A stretch of 64,000 bases of DNA, taken from the NCBI GenBank assembly GCA_947646735.1, contig CANTFK010000868.1, positions 239,625-303,624 of the forward strand, read 5' to 3'. The notes below the pieces were generated by a model that did no database searches, was not told the origin of the DNA, and was given only the letters and a program-made list of their open reading frames with translations. Below, piece by piece: positions 23,605-33,809 of this stretch. Made by a program: the position numbers and the translations under genes. The stretch is from Peronospora farinosa. Its lineage: Eukaryota > Oomycota > Peronosporomycetes > Peronosporales > Peronosporaceae. Each line of letters starts with the position of its first letter. Within the stretch, counting starts at the first letter, position 1.

Positions 23605-25669
23605 TGTGGTGGAGTGGCGATCACAAAATTTCTGATGTGATCCCGACTCTCCACTGGCGCCCAGACGACCGACTAACGGAGGGGGTACCCCGTATCCGTG
23701 TAACTTTCCTTCCTCACCTTGTGTACCCGTCGGTAGGGCGGGTTGCACTCTTCTCGGTGGACTTGAGTCGATGCTGAACTTGACCGGGGTTGGGGATTGG
23801 TCGGGGGGTCGATCACGTGGAAAATCCTCACGCGATCGAAAGTTGTAGGGGGGGGGAGGGTGCTCTATGAGTCACCCTGGTCTGCCTTGAGACCGCCTTA
23901 TCCAAATGTAGATACTTGATCCACTTGATTTCACTTGATCTTCTGACCACTTGAGCCGTCTCGATCTTGTGCCTTGTCCTTTACGTTGTATACTGCGTCC
24001 GATCGCAGGGGGGTTTTGCTTGGGTGGAGAGTTCTTGTAATCCCTGGCCAAACAATCCAGGGATATCACTTGTCGTAGCGTAGCAGAAGCTCTTGATCGT
24101 CGGGGGCCAAAGTTATCCGCCCGGAAGAGAAGTCTGCGTGCGTGCTTAGAAGTAAAAGAAACTCTGTTTAATGTTAACCAATAAAATACCAAATCCTACG
24201 ATTATGCCTATCTGTATGACAGTACCTACTGCCGCGTGTCGTCTCTTTCAGGAAAATCAGATCTCGGTATGTGGTCCACTTCGGATACCATCGCGATCTT
24301 GATCCGTCGATCAAGGTTACGATCGATCTGTAATCGGTTACATCCCGCGATCGGCTTTCTAGATCAAGGTTACGATCGTCGATCACACTTGTTGATCACG
24401 ATCGTCGATCACACTTGTTGATCACGATCGTCGATCACACTTGTCGATCACGATCGTCGATCACACTTGTCGATCACAATCGACGATCACCCTTGCTGAT
24501 CACGATCGTCGATCCATCGCGATCTTGATCCGTCGATCGAGGTTACGACCGATCTGTAACCAGTTACATCTCGCGATCGGTAACCAGTTACATCTCGCGA
24601 TCGGCTTTCTAGATCGAGGTTACGATCGTCGATCACACTTGTCACGATCGTCACATCTCGCGATCGGCTTTCTAGATCGAAGTTACGATCGTCGATCACA
24701 CTTGTCGATCACGATCGACGATCACCCTTGCTGATCACGATCGTCGTACCATCGCGATCTTGATCCGTTGATCGAGGTTACGATCGATCTGTAACCAGTT
24801 ACATCTCGCGATCGGCTTTCTAGATCGAGGTTACGATCGTCGATCACACTTGTCACGATCGTCACATCTCGCGATCGGCTTTCTAGATCGAAGTTACGAT
24901 CGTCGATCACACTTGTCACGATCGTCGATCCATCGCGATCTTGATCCGTCGATCGAGGTTACGATCGATCTGTAACCAGTTACATCTCGCGATCGGCTTT
25001 CTAGATCGAAGTTACGATCGTCGATCACACTTGTCGATCACGATCGACGATCACCCTTGCTGATCACGATCGTCGTACCATCGCGATCTTGATCCGTTGA
25101 TCGAGGTTACGATCGATCTGTAACCAGTTACATCTCGCGATCGGCTTTCTAGATCGAGGTTACGATCGTCGATCACACTTGTCACGATCGTCACATCTCG
25201 CGATCGGCTTTCTAGATCGAAGTTACGATCGTCGATCACACTTGTCACGATCGTCGATCCATCGCGATCTGTAACCAGTTACATCCCGCGATCGGCTTTC
25301 TGGATCGAGGTTACGATCGTCGATCATACTTGTTGATCACGATCGACGATCCCCCTTGTTGATCACGATCGTCGATCACACTTGTTGATCACGATCGACG
25401 ATTGCGATCGAGCGATCTCCCACCCTGATCGTCATCACAGCCGCGCAATCCTCGGCCAACCGTGGCCATCACATGATCGATCCAGGTAAGCTGTCATTCC
25501 AATACAATAGCCAAGTATAAACTATGCGATCATTCATCGATAGATCTTGATCGCTCCCATACAATAGCCAAGTATAATCCATAGAATATGATTACCGCTG
25601 TGAAAGTGGTCCACATTATGATCACTTTCGATATTGTTGATCAAATTTTTCTTGATCGACTTCACCACA
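23605..25669 (-). repeat. 3' LTR of element J
   Basis: 2065 bp, 686 bp longer than the 5' LTR (1379 bp). The extra length lies in the GATCG-rich tandem arrays at about 24270-25400. Outside the arrays the two LTRs read almost identically. Confidence 0.87.
24270..25400. repeat. GATCG-rich tandem and higher-order repeats in the 3' LTR of J
   Basis: Short units such as CGATCGTCGATCACACTTGT and TAACCAGTTACATC alternate. A higher-order unit repeats with a period of 329 bp: the stretch around 24722-24919 recurs at 25051-25248 with an identical translation. Confidence 0.87.
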
Positions 25670-25683
25670 GCCGTCCCCTGCGC
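25670..25683 (-). promoter_or_regulatory. Polypurine tract of element J
   Basis: On the minus strand, GCGCAGGGGACGGC abuts the LTR start TGTGGTGAAG. It matches the tracts of F, D and E. Confidence 0.65.
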
Positions 25684-25899
25684 TGATCACCGGCATACAG
25701 TGCTGGTGTATCCGTGCATATTCTATTCCTAAGCTCAAATTCCCGTTCTCAACATGTCGACATTCCAACGTCAAGCTTCTGTTCCATCTAACCGGATCAC
25801 GAATTCCCACCAACCGTCGATCGCTCCCACTCCACGGTCGCTTGCAAGTTTTTCTGGTGGTCGGGAATTCTTTTTGATATTTTATAGATCATTCCAACC

Positions 25900-27925
25900 A
25901 TGGATCGGGCTGCTCTGAAGGCCCAAATTGACCAACTCTACGACTGCTTGGACACCCAGCAGGACGTATTGGACAATTACGAAGCACTTTACGATGTATT
26001 GCACTCCCAAGAAACTCGCTGCGCTCGTTTGGAACGCGAGATTCAAGCTGATTGTGAATTGGCTGGAAGTTTCGCGAAATTCGTGTCATACAAGTATAAT
26101 TTCTTGTGCTGCGAATTGCAAATTGCGACTCGATCGGCAGAGGAGTATCGCCAAGAATTGGAACAGATCGGCCAGCTGGAGATGGAGATCGCGGATCTGC
26201 GTTCCTCTCTACTCGACGCCACCGCAGCTCGCCACAAGGCCGAGGAGCGTTTTCAATTCCAGCTGGCTGCCGTCCAGAACAAGCTGGCAGCTGCGCTTGA
26301 TTCCGCCAAGTCGGCCAATGAACAGGCTGCTCAAGCCAAAAATTCCGAGAGCCAATTTAAGTCTCGCTACATCCAATCCCAACAGCAACTCCATGATACC
26401 CGACTTCAGCTTGACGCGATCCGGATTGAGCGCGATCAACTTGCGCAGGAAGTTAAGGATCGGAACTCTCTCTTCGCTCGTTTGTCTGGTATATTACATA
26501 AAACCGGGTCGCCTCCCTCAACGTCGTCACCAGCCGCTGCTTCTGGTGAAGTATTTCCACAACGGAACAAGCGCCAGCGAAAAATTTCTGACTCGGATCA
26601 GCCCGTGCTCAAGCGCATTCGAAGAACATCTACGTCCCCAAGTCTCCATGATTTAAGTCCCAACCATTCCCCAACCTCGGCCCGATCAAGCCTTGAAAAT
26701 TCCATATCTTCAACACGATCCGGTCCAGACAATTCGAGATCGAGATCGCATTCGCCCAGATCAGGATCAAATTCCCCCGATCTTTCTGGGTCACCAACCC
26801 CAGAACCCCCCCGAAATTCTCCTTCATCTTCTACAGATGCGAGTGAAGAAGATCCTTTTGGGTATGGTTCCGATCAGACGGACGACTCTCTGCTGGCTGC
26901 GTTATCCTCTTCTCGATCGGCTTCTCGACGACGCACTGTGGCTCGGTCTCCGGTATTTCCACCTTCTTCACCGATCGTGGTGGACTCACCTAGTCCAGTT
27001 ACGTCCCCCCATGAAACTCCGACACGAGTTTCGATTACAGATTTATTTGGCGAACCCTCCAGTGAATTTGAGGATAGCCTCAGTATCGACAGCGACCCTC
27101 GGATTCCTTGCAATCAATTGATGACAGCAGAGGAATTCTCGGATCTCCCCGCTACCACAATCTCTCGTGATCTTTGGCTTCCAGGTTATCGTGATCAAGT
27201 CCCTCGAGCGTCATCCGATACGCTTCCTTGGTCCGCTCGCAGAATCAGCTTGTTGTGCGTTTCAGAATTGGATCTGGATACACTCTTCCACCATTATTCA
27301 AAACCTAGGGGTTACATATTCCCTGCTCCCTCTGGAAAACTCCAGAAACCTAGTGATTCCGAGTGGTCATCCGGGTTAATCACCTCCTCTCAAATCAGCC
27401 AATTATACGCTCGCCAGCCCTGGCTGCTGTATGAACAACTGGTCGATCCGATCTCTTTCGAGTGTACTGGATGGTTCCAAGAATTGGTACGCTTGTATAA
27501 CGATTTCAAAGTCCGTCATTGCCAGGCACTCTGGGAGGCGACACATTTTCTGCCGATATCGACCCAACATCGTCGATCCGATCCTGCCTTGGCCACATTG
27601 GCTCAAGAGAGAAAACAACGGCGATCACGATCAGGTCCCGTGTGGGAAAAAAGTGCTTGGCATGATTCTTCAAGGCATGATCGATGGCCTGTGTGATCTG
27701 GACATTTTACTGGACCCGATTTTCCTTCATTTCCCTCGTCTTAACGAGGTCAGGACATGGTATCCTGGTTTGCCCACGAACCAGACCAACATACCCAATC
27801 TGATCACCGCATTATCCATAAGTACTGTGAAAGAGCCGTGGAGGGACCAGTATCGTCTTTCCATGACCGACCATCCCGGTTATTCGATCCCTCGCTTGGT
27901 TGGTAAGTTTGTGAATCGCGAGTAA
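25900..27925 (+). pseudogene. Antisense coiled-coil ORF of element J, one frameshift
   Basis: The frame opens MDRAALKAQIDQLYDCLDTQ, 230 bp inside the 3' LTR, and runs convergent to pol. About residues 1-200 are coiled coil (Glu/Gln/Leu/Ala-rich, for example HDTRLQLDAIRIERDQLAQE). Residues 200-400 are Ser/Pro/Arg-rich and probably disordered. The C-terminal third is a conserved domain: GWFQELVRLYNDF, CQALWEATHFLPIS, RKQRRSRSG. A frameshift near 27650 then moves the end (LCDLDILLDPIFLHFP, TWYPG, PWRDQYRLS) into the next frame, ending at 27925. D and E carry the same domain. The family is unknown to me. The C-terminal conservation with divergent DNA points to past selection on the protein. Confidence 0.75.
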
Positions 27926-28146
27926 CTTTTTGATCCATAACATTAACGCGATCTTCATATAGTTTTCACCTTGTTCCGTTGATCGCGTTCAAAATCCTCC
28001 TCTTCTTCTTTCTTTTTTCTCTTCATAGTGATCCCCTTTCTCCATCTTTGATTTCGTGACCACTATACTCACTCCACATATAATCCCTTCCACCTACATA
28101 TGTAACCCTCTTACATATTTTCACCACTCCAACAATCCGATCGTCC
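27926..28146. other. Spacer between convergent ORFs of element J
   Basis: AT-rich and pyrimidine-rich, with no frame. It probably holds the 3' ends of both transcripts. I see no clear repeat. Confidence 0.5.
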
Positions 28147-30057
28147 TTAACCACGAGACTCCTCCTCGTGCGATTGCATCACCTCAAAACGATTTCGGCT
28201 AGCTCGATCGCGATCGAACTCTTGCAACAAAGCACCACAATTCAAATCCGCTTCATCGACCCATTCAGGATCGTTATAACCCTTCCACTTCACTAAAAGC
28301 TGGCGATGCACCCGACCATAGCGCGTTCTTCGACCCGATCGCACATCCACGATTTTTTCCACTTCGTGTTCGCCTTCCTCTAGCTCACCATTCCAGCTGT
28401 CTTCCGGCAGTAACGCTTCATCAAAATCCACTCGATCTGCTTCATCCACATTCAACAAATTTGTAGGGCGTTCTGGGAACACTCTAACTTGTTTCAGCTT
28501 AGACACATGGACCACCGGGAATAGCCTGTATGGCGTACCCGCGATCTCCAATCGTACTGCGTGATCGCCACATTTATCGGCTACCCGAAACGGTCCGTGC
28601 CACATATGGGCTAACTTCCGAGCATATCCTTCTTTGACGCGATCCAGATAGAGCCACACCTGTGATCCACGATCCACCTCAAAACGATCGTGATCTGCAT
28701 TATGTCGATCAGATCGGTCTTGTATCGCAAGTTTCAAACGGTCGTTCACTGCCGATCTTGCCCGTTGATAGTGGCGTTGTATGCCGTATCGCCATCGCCG
28801 TGAATCACGATCACGCGCTTTGGTGCTCCCTAACGGTAGGGCCGCCTCCAAGGTCGATCGCGGGTCCCAACCGTGAATCAGATAAAACGGGGTATTTCCA
28901 CGGACACGATCTTGGGCAGTATTGATCGCGAAAGTCAGCCTTTCTGCATACTCGTCCCAATCTTTCTGGTTCTCATCCGTTACATACATCTTGATTGATC
29001 GTGTCAACGTTTGGACCATGCGCTCTGCCGTGCCATTTGCTTGTGGTCTATATGCCAAGGTAGCTCGTTGTTTCTGCCCCGCGATCCGATTAAACGCACG
29101 AAAGAAGTCAGACATGAATCCTGGCTCTCGATCGTGGCGTATCGCCTCACTTGCACCAAACCGTCGGAAAACACACTCTTCGTAGTTTTCTGCGATCGTC
29201 TGTGCAGTCCGGAGCGAACTGGCCTTTGCGATCACATAGCCTGAAAACAGATCAACCCATAGTAACAACTCCGTATTTCCTTTGAAAGATCGCGGTAGTG
29301 ACGGAATATGATCCATAGCCAAAATTTGAAACGGATAAGTCGCCTGTAAATTTTCTGGTGATCCTCCATGATCAGATGGCCGCCCCTTGCCTGTTTCACA
29401 ATCCACACATTCGCCTACATATCGCTGCACACTGCGGTACAACCCTCGCCAGTGGAAATTCATTTTGATCCGTTGGTAGGTTCGACCAATCCCTTGGTGA
29501 CCACCTTCCAGACTCGTATGATAATGATGCAAAACATCCTGCTGCAATAACTCCGGAATTACCAAGCGAACCAACTCGTTACGATCTTCAGATTTCGCGT
29601 TCGCTCCATGGCAGAAAAATAATAGTCCACTTAGGTCCACTTCGTAATCGGATGTGATCTGGGCGCAGCTCTTCGCTTCGTCCGCTGTTAGCGTCGCAAC
29701 ATCCCCGACCAAATATGTCTTCAAGTTAGATATCCAACATTCTTCGTCTTGAGCTTGTCTTATGCGATCGACCCGCATTTGCTGCACGATTTCTTCCTGC
29801 CAAATTTCTGGCTGACAACGTCTTCTCACAGCTGATCGAGTGATCGCAGCCACTTTGACTACCTGATCGACCTGGCTTGGGATCAACAGCTCGTCCAACC
29901 GATTTAGAGTAACCAAGTCTTGGCGGTCTTGATCCGAAATTACAATTGTACCCTTTTCTCGCTGTAGAGCTTCACTTGCTAGTCGATCAGCACTTTGATT
30001 CCAGTCCCGCTTCATGTGTAACAATTCGTGGTTTGGCCACGATCGGAGTTTCTCCAT
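28147..30057 (-). pseudogene. pol: Element J pol: end of second RNase H, integrase, chromodomain
   Basis: A 636-codon open frame. Residues 1-45 finish the second RNase H (HMKRDWNQSADRLASEALQ, last catalytic Asp). Residues about 190-240 form the integrase HHCC zinc region (HHYHTSLEGGHQGIGRTY ... CVDCETGKG). About 260-420 is the DDE core (LLWVDLFSGYVIAKA, IRHDREPGFMSDFFRAFN, YRPQANGTAERMVQTLTRS). Then comes a GPY/F-like block (HMWHGPFRVADKCGDHAVRL). About 560-610 is a chromodomain-like end (RRTRYGRVHRQLLVKWKGY, PEWVDEADLNC). It is separated from the preceding 1.1-kb frame by one TAA at about 30060 in the same register, where element D has Lys. The piece would insert cDNA into the genome; D is its close relative. 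Confidence 0.86.
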
Positions 30058-30060
30058 AGC

Positions 30061-31188
30061 TTAATGACGCAGCAATTGTAGACCCGGTGCTTTACATTCG
30101 ATCTCTCCACGCATTTGCCTGATCACCAAATTCGAGTCACCGCAAATGATTACACGTCCCCTGGTCTGATCTGCAAGCAGATCCAAGCTGAAAATTAATC
30201 CTCGATATTCCGCTTCATTCACCGTCAAATTAGTAGCAAATTCAGAAGCGGCAGCCACGATCGTCCATTCAGGTAATTTCCACACGATCGCGCTATATGC
30301 CCCGCCCTTCCTTTTCACTCGAGCTGACCCATCGAAACTAACTACCAACAGATCTTCCCCTACCTCAACCGTGGGTGGTGGCATACTGATTGTTTGCCGA
30401 GGCTGCTTACGCGGGGCGATTGCGATCAACATCTCGTCCACTTCTTTACGGGGAGTTATACTCGCAGCTAGGGTACCCAATATCTCGTCTTCGCCTTTCT
30501 CACTCCGGCGGATCTCTAATGTCCAATTTGATAGGAGAGCAGCCCATCTTCCTAACCTCCCGTTAAGGCCAGAAGATTGCAATAACCAAGCCAGCGTCGA
30601 ATGCCTCGTAAGCACTGTGATCGTTCGTGAGACCAGCATAGTGTAACAGATATCCAGTATCCGGAGGAGAGCTAATACCTCTTTCTCCACTATCCCGTAA
30701 TTAATCTCGTTAGGCTTCAGCGTGCGACTAGAGAAAGTGACAGGCCAATAGATTCCATCGTGTTCTTGAAGTAACGCTGCTGATATGGCATACTTACTGG
30801 CATAAACCACAGTCACAGGCGATCGTTCTGGATCAAAATGTTTCAGGATCGGTGTCGCGGCTATTTTAGCCTTCAATAGAGTGAATGCGATCGTTGCCTT
30901 CTTCCAGCGGTTTCTGCCTTCGCAACCATGATCGTCCCCAGTATTTGACTCTGTATCGATAATGTAGCCATCTCTCGATCCACTTTTAAAATCCTGATCG
31001 ATAATGTAGCCATCTCTCGATCCACTTTTAAAATCCTGATCGATCTTATACTTGTCAGCGAGACTGGCGATCACAATTTGGTCCAGCACCATTAGGGACC
31101 ATCTGAACATCCCCAGCCCGGCTGATCTCATGAAAATCTGCCTCCCGCAGCTCATAAAGTACGGATGCATAAATCGCAAAATCCTCAA
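30061..31188 (-). pseudogene. pol: Element J pol: degenerate RNase H (tether) and archaeal-type second RNase H
   Basis: The first RNase H keeps the fold wording (PVTFSSRTLKPNEINYGIVEKEVLALL), but its catalytic Asp positions are changed: the usual TDAS reads VYAS, and the usual TDH reads TRH. The second RNase H follows: LLVVSFDGSARVKRKGGAYS (Asp), NEAEYRGLIFSLDLL (Glu), ICGDSNLVIRQMRGEIECK (Asp). Its last Asp lies in the next piece. Two RNase H domains with the first inactive are known for plant Tat-lineage and some oomycete Ty3 elements, and resemble the retroviral tether plus RNase H. A 42-bp unit is duplicated in tandem at 30955-30996 and 30997-31038. A frameshift joins it to the RT frame near 31060-31180. 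Confidence 0.82.
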
Positions 31189-32878
31189 TAAATCGGCTGT
31201 AGTAATTCAGACTCCCCAAAAAGGACTGCATTGATCGCAACGTCCGAGGAAATGGGACGTTCACTAGAGATTCTAAATCTTTTGGATAAGCTTCTAAACC
31301 TGCAAGCGAAACCTGATGACCCAGGTAATCCACTTTACGACGTCCCCAAAAACTCTTAGCCACACTGATTGATAAATTCCACGTATTGCACGCTTCCAAC
31401 AATCGTTCCACCTTCTCATAAATAGACGTCCACGATGTATCAGGTATCAGTATATCGTCAATATATGATCGCCGACCTAACACCGATGGTCTCGGATCGG
31501 TATCTGGTTCACCTTCAGTAAACACGTCGATCGGCTTTGACAATTCAGCTGGAATTGAATCAGAACTTGTACCGATTTTCAAATACCCATATAGAGCATT
31601 GTCAATCAATCGCTGGTAGATTTGAGGAGCATTTTTCAATCCGAATGGCATTCGTAACCACTCAAACAAACCTGACGGTGTAATAAATGCAGAAATCATC
31701 CTCGCTCTCTCCGTCATTTCTACCACCCAGAATCCACTCGCCATATCCAAGGAACAATACCACATAGCTTTATCCATATCTTGCAATAAATCACTGATCA
31801 GTGGCATAGGGTATACCATCAATCGTGTCAACTGGTTCACCCTACGATAATCGATACATAATCGAATGTCTTCGCCATTCTTCTTGATAATCACTACAAT
31901 TGGTGAAGCCCACGGCGACGTAGATGGCCGAATGATCTTGGCAGATAATAATCCCTTAATCAAATCAGCTAATTTCTCTCGGAATTTGGGTGCCACAGGT
32001 CGCACTCTCTGTGCGATCGGGTTAGCTCCTCCAACATCAATGTCACAAACTGCTCCACGTGCTGCGGGAGGTAGGGCATTACCTTTCCCTATGAGTAAGT
32101 GGCGATTCTTCCAAATTAATTGTCGTAGCTTTTCTTGATCTTCTGTTAATGGTATTCCAGGGTCGCCAACTTGAATATCGTCGATCGATACTTCCACCGT
32201 AGACATCACAATTTCTGGCAACACCGCCATATGCTGATCGACATCTTCGGCAAACAGATCGCCACTCTCGTGAGAATATACTGTCTCTTCAGATGATGGT
32301 TCTTCTATTGGGACATCCTCGGTTGCGATCGCTGTGAACTTATTTTCCACTCGATCGGATTGTCCCTGATCGTTATCTTCGACGATGTTCGTAAAATCTT
32401 CGATTGCTTCATCCGATCGATCTGGTATCTGATCGACGTCCCCCACTTCTCCGGTCGCATCGATCACACCTGTGGACTGTTCTTGGTCTTGTTCCGTTAT
32501 GTCTTCATCACGAATATCGGTTCTTTCGCCTGATCGGTCTTGTACACCATCCACCTTGTCGATTTCTTTCAGCATATTGATCACAAATTGTGATCGTCTT
32601 GACTGATGATCTTCACTGTCACGATAACCTTGATCTTCTGTACTATCTTGATTTACTCCCACGTTGATCGTTTCCTTATCCGATTGCGATGCAATTTTCT
32701 CCACTTTTGCGATCTTCTCGTTCTCTCCCTTCTTTGGACGCATCAAAATCTTAGTTGGTAGTGGATACGACGGGTGATCAACTAGTGGTCCTGTTGGCTC
32801 ATCAGTGATTTCTTCCTTCCGATCTGTAGTTGCTTCATAGGCCAGAGCCTGACACTCATTATATCGACGCGACCCCAC
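31055..32878 (-). pseudogene. pol: Element J pol: acidic linker and reverse transcriptase
   Basis: A 607-codon open frame. Residues 1-250 are an acidic, Asp/Glu/Gln-rich linker with no domain I know. RT spans about 290-560: KIIRPSTSPWASPIVVIIKK, RLCIDYRRVNQL, CSLDMASGFWVVEM (first Asp), RMPFGLKNAPQIYQRLIDNA and YIDDILIP (catalytic pair, about residue 474). Between NALYG and YIDD there are about 50 residues; typical Ty3 RTs have far fewer. Element C has the same extension. The 5' neighbour is the protease frame, shifted near 32870. Confidence 0.86.
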
Positions 32879-33809
32879 CGAGACATATCCAGGTGATTCG
32901 AGGTATCATATCCGCAGCCATCCACCAACCTATCGGAGCTCCGTGATTCACAATCACTTTTCGATCACTAAGATTAGTTAGCTGCAGATATTTAGTCTTC
33001 CCCGGTCCTGTTGTGACTGTTGGTATCCATTTTGGATCTCGTCTCACCCAAAGCTTAGAATTCAGTGCACCAGTACCGATTCGTAATTTCGTCGATCCGC
33101 CTACTGGGATCACCACATATTGATCGTTGATCGTGATTGGCTGTCTGTTCGTTTGGTATGGAGGCCTTCGTCCCGCCAATTGAATTCTAACCTCATCCGG
33201 CAAACAAAGTGTTCCGTCTGCCAGATCCAAGCGAATCCCAGCTGGGACCATAAAATCCATACCCAAGATCGCTTCTTGACCAACTTGATCGCCCACCCAG
33301 GCGTCAAAATAATATACCAGTGATCCATTTAATGTGATCTTGATTTTGGTTCGTCCCTCGGTCATATAGGTATTCTCACCAATTCCAATGTCGACACATT
33401 CTTGCCTTTGGCTCTCGTCAATGACACATCCTACCTTACGAGCAAAGGTGGTGTCGACGATCGAGACTTCGGCTCCAGAATGAAATAGCATAGTGGCCTT
33501 CTCATTGTTGATCTTGCCCACTGCCTTGGCCTGCTTGAACCACTTTCCTGGGGTATGATATTTCCAATACCCCCGTGATTCGCCTGGCGCCAGGTCGAGC
33601 TCCATCTTGGCAGGCGATCGGGAAAATTCATCAACTTTCGCGACACTTGAAATATAACGCAAATGATTTGAATCCTCACATGTATTGATCGGATCGATCC
33701 GCTTGTTAACCTCTTGATCCGTAGATCCCTTTTCAACAAATGCATAAATGCAGAGCCTAGAACGCTCGGCTCGTACCAGATTCCAACCTGGCGAGCGTCC
33801 TAGTTTAAC
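32859..33809 (-). pseudogene. pol: Element J pol start: protease with lost active-site Asp
   Basis: The pol frame passes through GTT AAA CTA GGA at the gag end and reads LGRSPGWNLVRAERSRLCIY. The protease motif is MLFHSGAEVSIVD, where element C has MLFDSGAEVSIV. The catalytic Asp is therefore His. Further blocks YYFDAWVGDQVGQEAILGMD and GIRLDLADGTLCLPDEVR match element C closely. An aspartic protease lacking this Asp cannot process Gag-Pol, so this copy is defective. The pol frame continues into the linker after a shift near 32870. Confidence 0.83.
33800..33809 (-). promoter_or_regulatory. Putative -1 frameshift site GTTAAAC-TAG, element J
   Basis: On the minus strand, the gag codons TTA AAC precede TAG (33800-33802). 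The pol frame reads the same heptamer (33803-33809) one base back. It is identical to element C at 5359-5368. Confidence 0.6.

Noticed and set aside
24240..25420. Regular GATCG repeats that could suggest a CRISPR-like array
   Set aside because: No unique spacers, no cas genes, eukaryotic retrotransposon context, and the repeats lie inside a defined LTR.
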